5,210 nt of DNA from Planctomycetaceae bacterium (lineage in GTDB: Bacteria; Planctomycetota; Planctomycetia; Pirellulales; Thermoguttaceae). The stretch is from the NCBI GenBank assembly GCA_031266315.1, contig JAISBG010000647.1:1-5210 (forward strand). Direction: 5' to 3'. This document shows, piece by piece, positions 1-4,983 of the stretch. Below the pieces are notes generated by a model. The model had not been told where the DNA came from. It saw nothing but the letters and a program-made list of their open reading frames with translations, and did no database searches. Position 1 is the first letter of the stretch, and each line of letters begins with the position of its first letter. Both the position numbers and the translations under genes were made by a program.

Positions 1-51
1 AGTCAATTACGATTTTTTTGTTGTGTTCGCGTATCATTATAATCTGAAATG

Positions 52-90
52 TTAAGAAAATATTAAGATTGTGTTAAGATTGCGCTAAAT
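52..90. repeat. Tandem direct repeats, 11-bp period (TTAAGA-N5), possible response-regulator box
   Basis: TTAAGA occurs at 52-57, 63-68 and 74-79, each followed by 5 bp, and a degenerate fourth unit CTAAAT lies at 85-90. The second and third units share TTAAGATTG. Direct hexamers with 11-bp (one helical turn) spacing are the known layout of OmpR/PhoB-type response-regulator sites; the Bacillus PhoP box uses TTAACA-like hexamers at this spacing. Assigning a regulator here is inference. A TATAAT hexamer at 38-43 lies just upstream but has no good -35. The array could equally be a short AT-rich iteron set. Confidence 0.4.
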
Positions 91-147
91 TTAACAAAAA
101 TTTTTAGTGTTTACAAGTGCGTGTGATGAGATTGAGGACAATTACAC

Positions 148-213
148 ATGCCCAAATTCACACCAATTCACGAATATAAAGAATTACAGTATCGTTGGTA
201 TGTGGGGGAATGA
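148..213 (+). CDS. Possible 21-aa small ORF or truncated gene start
   Basis: An ATG at 148 follows a GAGGA at 134-138 with 9-nt spacing, which is a reasonable SD, and the frame runs 21 codons (begins MPKFTPIHEY, ends RWYVGE) to a TGA at 211. The peptide is not recognised. It is hydrophilic and rich in aromatic residues, with no signal peptide or membrane segment. It follows the 11-bp direct-repeat array by about 60 bp, so it could be the gene that array controls, or the 5' stub of a gene broken by deletion. Reading the other two forward frames past the stop also hits stops quickly (14 codons or fewer), so a single frameshift does not restore a longer protein. Support rests only on the SD and start. 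Confidence 0.25.
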   Translation: MPKFTPIHEYKELQYRWYVGE

Positions 214-527
214 GATTTTTTAAAGAGAGATTTGTTTCCCGTGTTCCTTCGTAAAGATAAAATTCTTGCAATTCACTCCCGAACCTCCGTAAAATACAGG
301 ACAAAATGAATTTTTCCGTTCGCGAAGTAACAGGTTTTCCCTCTTTGAACCGGATGTTGCGAATAGGGAATAAAATTTTTCTTAAAAAAATTTCACTACG
401 TGTAAAATACGGTCATTTCGTTTCAATCGTATCGTAATTCCTTTTTATACAATAGGTTACGGAAAGATTTCTTTATTCTAGTCCGGCAGATTTACCATAA
501 CAAACTCAAAAATCTTAAAGAATTTTC

Positions 528-558
528 TTGACCGACCAATTTTAAATGCTATTATAAT
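528..558 (+). promoter_or_regulatory. Promoter candidate (TTGACC ... TATTAT/TATAAT)
   Basis: TTGACC at 528-533 matches five of six positions of the sigma-70 -35 box. Two overlapping -10 hexamers follow: TATTAT at 550-555 with 16-bp spacing and TATAAT at 553-558 with 19-bp spacing. This is the best promoter-like match in the first kilobase. Transcription would start near 562-566 and head toward the hairpin at 593-619 and, if it reads through, the CAT leader ORF about 460 bp downstream. Confidence 0.5.
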
Positions 559-592
559 ATCTGTTGAGAATGAGCAATCGTTCCGGCAAAAC

Positions 593-633
593 TCGAAACG
601 GTTTATTTTGCTGTTTCGGTTTAATTTTATTTT
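593..633 (+). terminator. Hairpin with U-rich tail, possible attenuator
   Basis: Bases 593-602 can pair with 610-619 (core CGAAAC/GTTTCG plus G-U and G-C pairs) around a 7-nt loop, and the tail 620-633 is TTTAATTTTATTTT. It begins about 30 nt after the start site predicted from the 528-558 promoter. That position and form suit an early terminator or attenuator, but the stem has three G-U pairs and the tail is interrupted by A residues, so efficiency would be modest. Confidence 0.3.
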
Positions 634-892
634 CGTCTATCCGCCAGATTGGGCAACTGACTGGTTGGATTTCGGCATGGTAGATCATAGAAAGGTCTGC
701 AACGGGGATGCCCGCTTACTAAGCATCATAAGGAGAAAACAAGACAACCGTTTTTTGAAATCGTTTTTACGAAACCGCTTTCCCGAATCGTTTTTTATAA
801 AACTGTTTCGTCAGAAAGCCAAAGAACCGTCTTGTAGTCTGTATTTCCCCGTTTTGTTATCCCGCTAGGGATTCTGGTGTAATAAACTTCTC

Positions 893-931
893 GACGGTTC
901 AGTGAACTAAGTATTTGTGCGTCTTTTTTTT
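893..931 (+). terminator. Weak terminator candidate before the CAT leader ORF
   Basis: GACG at 893-896 can pair with CGTC at 920-923, directly followed by eight T residues (924-931). Inside the loop GTTC/GAAC forms a second short stem. The closing stem is only 4 bp, so the T run is the main evidence. If real, it would separate transcription from the 528-558 promoter from the CAT unit, or act as an attenuator for it. Confidence 0.2.
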
Positions 932-1027
932 CGGAAACATTGTTGTTGTCCGGGCGCATTCATGGAGTTTTGTCAGGCATGGATGTTTCGACCCCTTTAC
1001 CCCATATATTTATAGGAGTTAGAAACA

Positions 1028-1213
1028 ATGCAAATGAAAAATGTTATTGAAATTGTTCCGCTTTGTCATCGGTCAGCCCCGTGTTGTCTCGGTTTGGCGG
1101 AACGGACATTCGTGAAGGACTTTACTAAGTACAAGGCAATCAATTATAGACGCAACAATTATTTTAATAAATTTTGTTGCGAAATTGCACGATTCAGGAG
1201 ACAGACACTATGA
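1028..1213 (+). CDS. 61-aa leader-like ORF coupled to the CAT gene
   Basis: An ATG at 1028 sits 9 nt after AGGAG (1014-1018), a good SD. The 61-codon frame ends at TGA 1211-1213, which overlaps the CAT start codon as ATGA. The peptide (begins MQMKNVIEIV, ends ARFRRQTL) is basic and Cys-containing, with no recognised domain, signal peptide or membrane segment. Two inverted repeats lie inside it: GTTCCGC/GCGGAAC (1055-1061/1097-1103) and CGCAACAA/TTGTTGCG (1151-1158/1174-1181), the second ending 14 nt before the CAT SD. Known inducible cat and erm genes use short translated leaders of under about 20 codons for attenuation. This one is longer, so a regulatory leader is an inference. It could instead be a small unrelated protein, or a chance frame given an SD that really serves a shorter leader. 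Confidence 0.45.
   Translation: MQMKNVIEIVPLCHRSAPCCLGLAERTFVKDFTKYKAINYRRNNYFNKFCCEIARFRRQTL
1151..1181 (+). promoter_or_regulatory. RNA hairpin in the leader ORF upstream of the CAT SD
   Basis: CGCAACAA (1151-1158) and TTGTTGCG (1174-1181) are perfect 8-bp inverted repeats around a 15-nt AT-only loop. The hairpin ends 14 nt before the CAT SD (AGGAG 1196-1200). It does not mask the SD itself but could slow or stall ribosomes translating the leader ORF. Confidence 0.35.
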
Positions 1214-1836
1214 AACAATTCGTTAAAAAAATCGATTTAAGTACATGGAAACGCCGTCAACCGTTTGAACTATTTTCCGGTTACACTAATCCGTATTGGA
1301 GTGTAACAGTTAACGTTGACTGTACCAAAATGTACCAACGTTCAAAGCAAGACGGTTTTCCGTTTTACTTGGGCTATCACTATGCGTCGTTACGCGCCGC
1401 CAATACGGTTGACGCTTTCCGGCAACGTATCGAAAACGGTCAACTGGTTGAGTACGATACGGTTCACCTGTCAACAACAATTGCAAGACCTGACGGAACT
1501 TTTGGTTTCAGTTTTACAGAATTTTCGGACGATTTTGAAAAATTTGTTGCGGACGGAATTTCCGAATCGGAACGGGTTAAAAAATCAAACGAATTATTTT
1601 CAGGACATTCTGAAAATAATGTGATTTACTACACGGTTTTGCGTGGTGTAACTTTTATATCCGACAGTCAACCGTACCAAACCGGAAGTAGTGTTCCGAT
1701 TCTTGTGTTCGGTGAAGCATTTATTGAAAACGGTATTCACAAAATACCGCACAGTATTCACGTAAACCATGCTCTGGTCGATGGGCAACATGTTTCACAA
1801 TATATTCAATTGTTTCAACAATTTTTGAACGATTAG
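1210..1836 (+). CDS. Chloramphenicol acetyltransferase family protein (CatA-like, divergent)
   Basis: This 208-aa protein matches the trimeric type A CAT family, cytosolic enzymes that move acetyl from acetyl-CoA to a chloramphenicol hydroxyl; 208 residues is close to the usual 210-220. The N-terminal TWKRRQPFELF (12-22) matches the family's W-x-R-K-x-x-F-E start, and NPYWSVTVNVDCTK (27-40) matches the following strand. Near the C-terminus NHALVDG (186-192) matches the HHxxxDG active-site motif: catalytic His187 and structural Asp191 are kept, but the first His is Asn186. The segment that normally reads like PWxSFTSF is RGVTFISDS (145-153), so the active-site Ser/Thr environment differs and the true acceptor may not be chloramphenicol. 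The start at 1210 has AGGAG 9 nt upstream and overlaps the leader ORF stop as ATGA. No partner gene follows; the next coding start is over 100 bp downstream. Confidence 0.9.
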   Translation: MKQFVKKIDLSTWKRRQPFELFSGYTNPYWSVTVNVDCTKMYQRSKQDGFPFYLGYHYASLRAANTVDAFRQRIENGQLVEYDTVHLSTTIARPDGTFGFSFTEFSDDFEKFVADGISESERVKKSNELFSGHSENNVIYYTVLRGVTFISDSQPYQTGSSVPILVFGEAFIENGIHKIPHSIHVNHALVDGQHVSQYIQLFQQFLND

Positions 1837-1845
1837 AAAGGAGGT
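1837..1845 (+). promoter_or_regulatory. Orphan strong Shine-Dalgarno after the CAT stop
   Basis: AAAGGAGGT begins one base after the CAT stop codon and is as good an SD as any in the window, yet no ATG or GTG follows at a workable distance. The nearest candidates are a non-standard ATA at 1851 and a TTG at 1862, which would encode only 8 codons and run into the palindrome. It may be a relic of a deleted downstream gene or part of the palindrome element. Confidence 0.5.
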
Positions 1846-1861
1846 AAACAATAGAAAAAAA

Positions 1862-1919
1862 TTGCTCAGAGATAAGGTAGTGTTATAACACTACCTTATC
1901 AATTACATTTTCTGAGCAA
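1862..1919. repeat. Perfect 30-bp palindrome nested in a 9-bp inverted repeat
   Basis: Bases 1871-1900 are a perfect palindrome: the arm GATAAGGTAGTGTTA is followed directly by its reverse complement. Flanking this, TTGCTCAGA (1862-1870) and TCTGAGCAA (1911-1919) form a second perfect 9-bp inverted repeat; only AATTACATTT (1901-1910) is unpaired on one side. Read on the minus strand, the structure is followed by TTTTTTTCT, as in an intrinsic terminator; on the plus strand no T run follows. It may be a transcription boundary, an operator for the promoter just downstream, or a cruciform or recombination site. Confidence 0.85.
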
Positions 1920-1920
1920 G

Positions 1921-1950
1921 TTTACTACAACAAAAATTAACACGTATTAT
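1921..1950 (+). promoter_or_regulatory. Promoter candidate for the two-gene unit
   Basis: TTTACT (1921-1926) and TATTAT (1945-1950) are separated by 18 bp and begin 2 bp after the large inverted repeat. A start near 1957 would leave only about 6 nt before the ATG at 1963 and exclude its upstream purine tract, which favours a later translation start at 1987 or 2053. The -35 box is a moderate match and the -10 box is good. Confidence 0.45.
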
Positions 1951-2052
1951 TGGAAGGGAACAATGATAGGTGTAGGAGTTTATTTCATGGATGAGAATCC
2001 CAATTACGTAACACGTCAGATTTTACTCAACAAATTTTTTAGGAGATTCTCA

Positions 2053-3201
2053 ATGTTAAAGAATTTTTCAATGAATACCGTTTTGCGCAGAACACCATTC
2101 AAAGTTTTGCGATGGTTCTTGCAAGATGTCGGGATTAATTTAGGGTTCGATTGGGACACGATGCACGCTTATGACTTACCGAAGGTCATTGCCGCTTATG
2201 ATCTTGTCCCGGAAGAACAAAAAATAAAAGCGGAAATTGTGGTTCGAGAAATCGTTGCGCTTGCCGATCAGGAGGGAATTGCCGCGATTCGTGAAGCCGC
2301 TAAATTGTACGGTCTTTCTTATCTGGACTTGATTTTCAAGGCACATCCGTCCGCTTACCTTCAAGCGATTTGGGTTTGGACGGAACATCGTGATGTGTTT
2401 GCGAAAGCCCAGAAATTGTTACAAGTCAATCGAGCATCCTTTTTTCGGAAACGTTCCGGTCTCCCAACAGGGAAAATTCCTGTTACGGAGGAACGTCTTA
2501 ATAAACTTAAAACGGAATTGCAGATTTTTTTCGGAGCGAAACAAAATCGCGGTCGGGTTTGTACTGTGGAATTGTTTGAACGCGGTGAAGGACGTTATTG
2601 TGTGGTTGCTTATCCTGATGACCACCCCATTCCTTATTTGGAACACAATCAAGAAGCAATTCTTGTTCCGGTTATGGTGAATCCTGTTTTTGAAATTGTT
2701 TTCGATATTAATTCAAATGAAGGAACACTTGCACTCTCGGCACAACTGGAGAAAACGGTCAAGGAAGAATTGGAAAATCTGTTTATTCGGACGATCTATG
2801 AAATCGAACCGCCGCCATTGATCAAGCCGGATTATGATATCGAAAAATTGAAAGATTCCCAATTTATGTTGGCGACCGAAACGAGTGATTGTCTTCAAGC
2901 CGAGATCAGTCACATGGACTTGTTGTGGAAAGACATTGCTTCTGTTTCGTCCTTTGGAGTCAAGAAAAAAGGTAACATTTTTTGTCCGATCAATACGTTA
3001 CTTCGCAAAGAGAAGCGGAATCTCAATGATGCAGAGGTTCGTCAAGTTACGATTCGTTTTCATTTTAAGCCCAAACGAGGACGGAGGGCGGGAGTGTTGT
3101 GTGTTGAACTCACACCTCATCAAATGGTTATCCGTTGCAAGGATGCAGTGCGGATTGAAACAATGTTAAAATACCTTAAAAAATGGGAGGTTTCACAATG
3201 A
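2053..3201 (+). CDS. Uncharacterised 382-aa protein, first gene of a coupled pair
   Basis: I cannot assign a function. The start at 2053 has AGGAG (2041-2045) 7 nt upstream. In-frame ATGs at 1987 (AGGAG, 8-nt spacing) and 1963 (weak, probably at or before the transcript start) would add 22 or 30 residues. The protein reads as a basic N-terminal segment (TPFKVLRWFLQDVG, 14-27), a helical region with EAAKLYGLSYLDLIF (81-95), a basic turn SFFRKRSGLP (129-138), a strand-rich middle (about 168-225, with VELFERGEGRYCVVAYP and EIVFDINSNEGTL), and a C-terminal part ending LKYLKKWEV. There is no signal peptide, membrane segment, Walker motif or visible nuclease motif. From memory it recalls a family of roughly 400-aa bacterial hypothetical proteins ending in a K-Y-L-x-x-W motif, which I could not verify. 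Its TGA overlaps the next gene's ATG, implying coupled synthesis and perhaps a complex. Confidence 0.85.
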   Translation: MLKNFSMNTVLRRTPFKVLRWFLQDVGINLGFDWDTMHAYDLPKVIAAYDLVPEEQKIKAEIVVREIVALADQEGIAAIREAAKLYGLSYLDLIFKAHPSAYLQAIWVWTEHRDVFAKAQKLLQVNRASFFRKRSGLPTGKIPVTEERLNKLKTELQIFFGAKQNRGRVCTVELFERGEGRYCVVAYPDDHPIPYLEHNQEAILVPVMVNPVFEIVFDINSNEGTLALSAQLEKTVKEELENLFIRTIYEIEPPPLIKPDYDIEKLKDSQFMLATETSDCLQAEISHMDLLWKDIASVSSFGVKKKGNIFCPINTLLRKEKRNLNDAEVRQVTIRFHFKPKRGRRAGVLCVELTPHQMVIRCKDAVRIETMLKYLKKWEVSQ

Positions 3202-4127
3202 TTAGTACCATTCAACAATCCCCCAAGCGGGAAAAATTTATTCGTGATTCGTTTTGGACAAAGGTATTGTGTGCTTTTGCTTACGATAATCCGCGATTCT
3301 ACGCGGATTCATTACACGGAGCGGATTACAAATCAATGGAACGGCTAGGAATATTTGTTCGTGATACGTCGGAGATGTACGCTTATTGTCCGCGATGTAA
3401 AGACGATACTCCAGTTGATGTTTTTCATGACAAAAATGGCAAGACCACTTATTGGCGTGTTTGTTGTTTTCCTATCAAACGCATTAACCCGAAATCGTTT
3501 CGGGTTTGGCAAGTACGGGTACAACCGATGATGGATTTATTCCGTGAGCAAACCGGTATCAAAGGAGCAGTTACGGAAATCATTCCGAATCAGGTCTGGA
3601 AATGGGGACGACGTGGGCAACTGTCCTTTGTTTATGTCAGACGTGTTACGGAAGATGATCTGAAAAGTGTTGCGGCTGTACTGAAACATTTTCCCGAATC
3701 AATTTTTATAACTCCAAGAACTTGTTATCTGGAAACATTGGATATTGTGTTACCCAATCGTGGAATTGCATGGGATTGTGTCAGTTTTTTGGACGAAAAC
3801 TATACGATTCAATTTGATCAGGAAAAAATCAAAGCGATAATCCAGCCGGAAGTAAAAATGAAAACGGAATCATTAAACCGGCGTGGTAGTCGTGAAGTGA
3901 AAATTACACGGCTGGTTGAGGAATTGAAGGAACATTACCGGTTGGCAAAAGATCACTATTATGCGTTTGATGGTGATATTCTTCCACGTCCCACACAGGA
4001 AGAATTGGCAAAACGAACTGGTATATGTCAGGGAGTTGTCAGCCGTTGTCTCAAAGATAAGAGTGCTACTGTACTAAGTACTCTTTGGAAAAATGCAGAG
4101 AATATTAAAGCAATTTTGAACAGTTAA
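3198..4127 (+). CDS. Uncharacterised 309-aa protein with Cys cluster and C-terminal helix-turn-helix
   Basis: The start at 3198 is set by GGGAGG (3185-3190) 7 nt upstream and by the ATGA overlap with the previous stop; an ATG at 3183 lies before this SD. Residues 64-67 are CPRC and 89-90 are CC, about 21 residues apart with beta-like sequence between, suggesting a small zinc-binding knuckle. The middle (about 100-215) is mixed alpha/beta and unrecognised. Residues 219-235 are basic (KMKTESLNRRGSREVK), then a helix (TRLVEELKEHYRLAKDHYY) leads to RPTQEELAKRTGICQGVVSR (264-283), a typical helix-turn-helix with the second helix GVVSRCLKD. The C-terminus has WKNAENIKAIL. This architecture suggests a DNA-binding regulator or a targeting subunit for the upstream protein. 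There is no signal peptide, membrane helix or nucleotide-binding motif. A strong terminator follows within 25 bp, so the pair forms a closed operon. Confidence 0.88.
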   Translation: MISTIQQSPKREKFIRDSFWTKVLCAFAYDNPRFYADSLHGADYKSMERLGIFVRDTSEMYAYCPRCKDDTPVDVFHDKNGKTTYWRVCCFPIKRINPKSFRVWQVRVQPMMDLFREQTGIKGAVTEIIPNQVWKWGRRGQLSFVYVRRVTEDDLKSVAAVLKHFPESIFITPRTCYLETLDIVLPNRGIAWDCVSFLDENYTIQFDQEKIKAIIQPEVKMKTESLNRRGSREVKITRLVEELKEHYRLAKDHYYAFDGDILPRPTQEELAKRTGICQGVVSRCLKDKSATVLSTLWKNAENIKAILNS

Positions 4128-4151
4128 GAGATTCTCTAATTGCTCTATATT

Positions 4152-4187
4152 AACACCTGTCGGGTTAATCCTGATGGGTGTTTTTTT
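4152..4187 (+). terminator. Intrinsic terminator of the two-gene unit
   Basis: Bases 4152-4164 pair with 4170-4182 to give a stem of about 13 bp (outer AACACC/GGGTGTT region, with three G-U pairs) and a 5-nt loop TTAAT, and the T run continues through 4187. It starts 24 bp after the stop codon of the 309-aa gene. This is the clearest terminator in the window. Confidence 0.88.
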
Positions 4188-4220
4188 GCGCACACAGTTT
4201 CTTAATTTTTCCACAATTAG

Positions 4221-4255
4221 AAATTATGCGCGAGTGGCGATTATGCGCATAATTT
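4221..4255. repeat. 11-bp inverted repeat AAATTATGCGC / GCGCATAATTT
   Basis: AAATTATGCGC (4221-4231) and GCGCATAATTT (4245-4255) are perfect inverted repeats with a 13-bp spacer. The right arm is also the second half of the perfect 14-bp palindrome ATTATGCGCATAAT (4240-4253). The motif GCGCATAA resembles the XerC-side arm of dif-type sites, but no matching second arm at 6-8 bp spacing is present, so an operator is the simpler reading. Confidence 0.65.
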
Positions 4256-4342
4256 TTGAGGAAATTTTTATTTTTTATCTTCTTTTATACAAAGGGTTTA
4301 CAAATATGCACTTTCCTAAAAGTGGCGATTTGGCGCATATTT
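4233..4342 (+). repeat. Two direct copies of AGTGGCGATT-N-GCGCATA, 88 bp apart
   Basis: The first copy begins at 4233 (AGTGGCGATTATGCGCATAA) and the second at 4321 (AGTGGCGATTTGGCGCATAT). AGTGGCGATT and GCGCATA are identical; the bases between differ by one insertion. The first copy overlaps the 4221-4255 inverted repeat. Paired sites at this distance suit a DNA-binding protein acting at two places, or directly repeated recombination or iteron sites. Confidence 0.6.
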
Positions 4343-4496
4343 CTTGGAGTGTGTAGGGCGAATTTGATAAACCAAAACGAATGAAAGGTGAGGCATAAGA
4401 TATTTTCACCACAGTTAATGTTTATTGTGATTTCTCGCCCATAACACAAAATTTATTTCCAGACTGAACAGTCCTGAACCTTTCATATTTCAACAA

Positions 4497-4566
4497 TCAA
4501 CAAAATTGTGAATCACACTTTATGATTTTGTGGAACACACTAAATATTTTTGTGAAATTTTGTTGA
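4497..4566 (+). promoter_or_regulatory. Long hairpin in the 5' leader of the zinc-ribbon/sigma operon
   Basis: TCAACAAAATT (4497-4507) and AATTTTGTTGA (4556-4566) are perfect 11-bp inverted repeats whose 48-nt loop contains further CACA/TGTG complements. The right arm ends at the first base of the SD-bearing segment AGAGGTGATC (4566-4575). An alternative pairing of TGTTGA (4561-4566) with TCAACA (4607-4612) would enclose that SD. This looks like a leader structure able to control translation initiation, or an operator at the DNA level. Confidence 0.5.
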
Positions 4567-4580
4567 GAGGTGATCAATTG

Positions 4581-4604
4581 ATGTTCAGACGGAATTTTGA
4601 ATGA
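4581..4604 (+). CDS. 7-codon mini-ORF with near-perfect SD, possible leader peptide
   Basis: The ATG at 4581 follows AGGTGATC (4568-4575), an 8-nt exact match to the usual anti-SD at the 3' end of 16S rRNA. The frame MFRRNFE ends at TGA 4602-4604, overlapping an ATG at 4601 as ATGA. That second ATG opens a frame continuous with the zinc-ribbon protein, 12 codons before its own SD-bearing start. A strong SD spent on seven codons suggests a translated leader that feeds ribosomes to the gene. The alternative is that the mini-ORF is an accident and the SD reflects a mutated start. Confidence 0.4.
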   Translation: MFRRNFE

Positions 4605-4636
4605 CTTCAACATCCCCTTTATTTTGGAGAAAAAAC

Positions 4637-4954
4637 ATGGCTACGAAATTTAAGAAAAAGCATCGTCGCGGAACATGCCGTCGTTGTGGGAAACACGATG
4701 TGATGATTGACGAGAAGAGTTTATGCAACAGATGTTTCCCGATAGTTTTGCGCAACGCGAATCGGAAAATCCAGACGTATCTTAGTGCAGAGCGTCTTGA
4801 CCGTAAGGAATGGGCAGAAGATCGGTTTTTGCGTTCCGGTATTGTTGACTTCGATGCGGAATGTTCGCTGGGCGGATTTCCTGATGAGGATACTTGGTTT
4901 CCAACAGAAGAAGAACATTATGAAAAATTTATGCACATTATTTACAAGTTTTAA
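4637..4954 (+). CDS. Small zinc-ribbon protein of unknown function
   Basis: This 105-aa protein has a very basic N-terminus (MATKFKKKHRRG) followed by a C-x2-C-x12-C-x2-C zinc ribbon: C14, C17, C30, C33 (motifs CRRC and CNRC). The remainder is helical, with a basic stretch at 36-62, and ends in an acidic, aromatic tail (about 80-105, with FPDEDTWFPTEEE). Small zinc ribbons of this type commonly bind nucleic acid or protein partners; no specific function is recognised. The start at 4637 was chosen because GGAG (4626-4629) lies 7 nt upstream. An in-frame ATG at 4601 would add 12 residues and would be coupled to the mini-ORF by ATGA. The sigma-factor gene starts 29 bp after its stop with its own SD, so the two are probably one operon, and the product may act with that factor. 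Confidence 0.82.
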   Translation: MATKFKKKHRRGTCRRCGKHDVMIDEKSLCNRCFPIVLRNANRKIQTYLSAERLDRKEWAEDRFLRSGIVDFDAECSLGGFPDEDTWFPTEEEHYEKFMHIIYKF

Positions 4955-4983
4955 TAGTACAATAACAGAAAGGAGTTAAAAAA

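Larger units (their letters stand above)
214..1027. other. Gene-poor stretch without a convincing protein
   Basis: About 800 bp ahead of the CAT leader ORF hold no recognisable protein or tRNA. A TTG-initiated 86-codon frame at 608-868 lacks an SD and is dominated by K/R/F codons from T-rich tracts, so it is not called. Visible pieces are a promoter candidate (528-558), a hairpin with a U-rich tail (593-619), two imperfect 27-bp-period copies around AATCGTTTTT (759-768 and 786-795), an inverted repeat ACAAGAC/GTCTTGT (about 740 and 830), a 5-bp hairpin ATCCC-GCTA-GGGAT (859-872), and a weak terminator candidate (893-931). It may be a long untranslated leader, a small-RNA locus or decayed sequence. 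Confidence 0.5.
4188..4580. other. Repeat-rich intergenic region
   Basis: Nearly 400 bp lie between the terminator and the mini-ORF without a credible gene; a 60-codon frame at 4174-4356 starts inside the terminator stem and has no SD. The region holds the AGTGGCGATT repeats and GCGCATAA inverted repeats (4221-4343), an inverted pair GGGCGA/TCGCCC (4356-4361 and 4435-4440), ATGAAAGGT (from 4381) with its complement ACCTTTCAT (about 4479-4487), a palindrome GACTGAACAGTC (4462-4473) overlapping a 10-bp-period repeat of CTGAAC (4464, 4474), and a long hairpin (4497-4566). Such density suggests operators, a folded leader RNA or a recombination/replication site. No convincing -35/-10 pair was found. 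Confidence 0.5.

Noticed and set aside
651..713. GGGCA ... TGCCC pair suggesting a tRNA or riboswitch
   Set aside because: Only 5 bp pair across 53 nt, no T-loop or D-loop signature is present, and no known riboswitch core was recognised.
608..868. 86-codon TTG-initiated frame on the + strand
   Set aside because: No SD, a rare start codon, composition driven by T-rich tracts (many F, K and R), and no recognisable domain.
1862..1919. Integron attC site after the CAT gene
   Set aside because: The palindrome is perfect and lacks the R/L box order, bulged bases and GTTRRRY end expected of attC.
1963..2052. Longer N-terminus for the 382-aa protein (start at 1963)
   Set aside because: The predicted transcript start near 1957 leaves almost no leader and excludes its SD; 1987 remains a possible alternative to 2053.
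1600..2913. Minus-strand frames of 63-77 codons at 1600-1791, 2176-2388, 2419-2652 and 2713-2913
   Set aside because: They lie antisense within the CAT and 382-aa genes, whose own frames are clearly coding, and their translations show no recognisable domain.
4240..4270. dif/Xer recombination site
   Set aside because: One arm resembles the XerC side, but no TTATNNNAAAT-like second arm lies at the required 6-8 bp spacing.
4174..4356. 60-codon frame on the + strand
   Set aside because: Its start lies inside the terminator stem, it has no SD, and it runs through the operator-like repeats.
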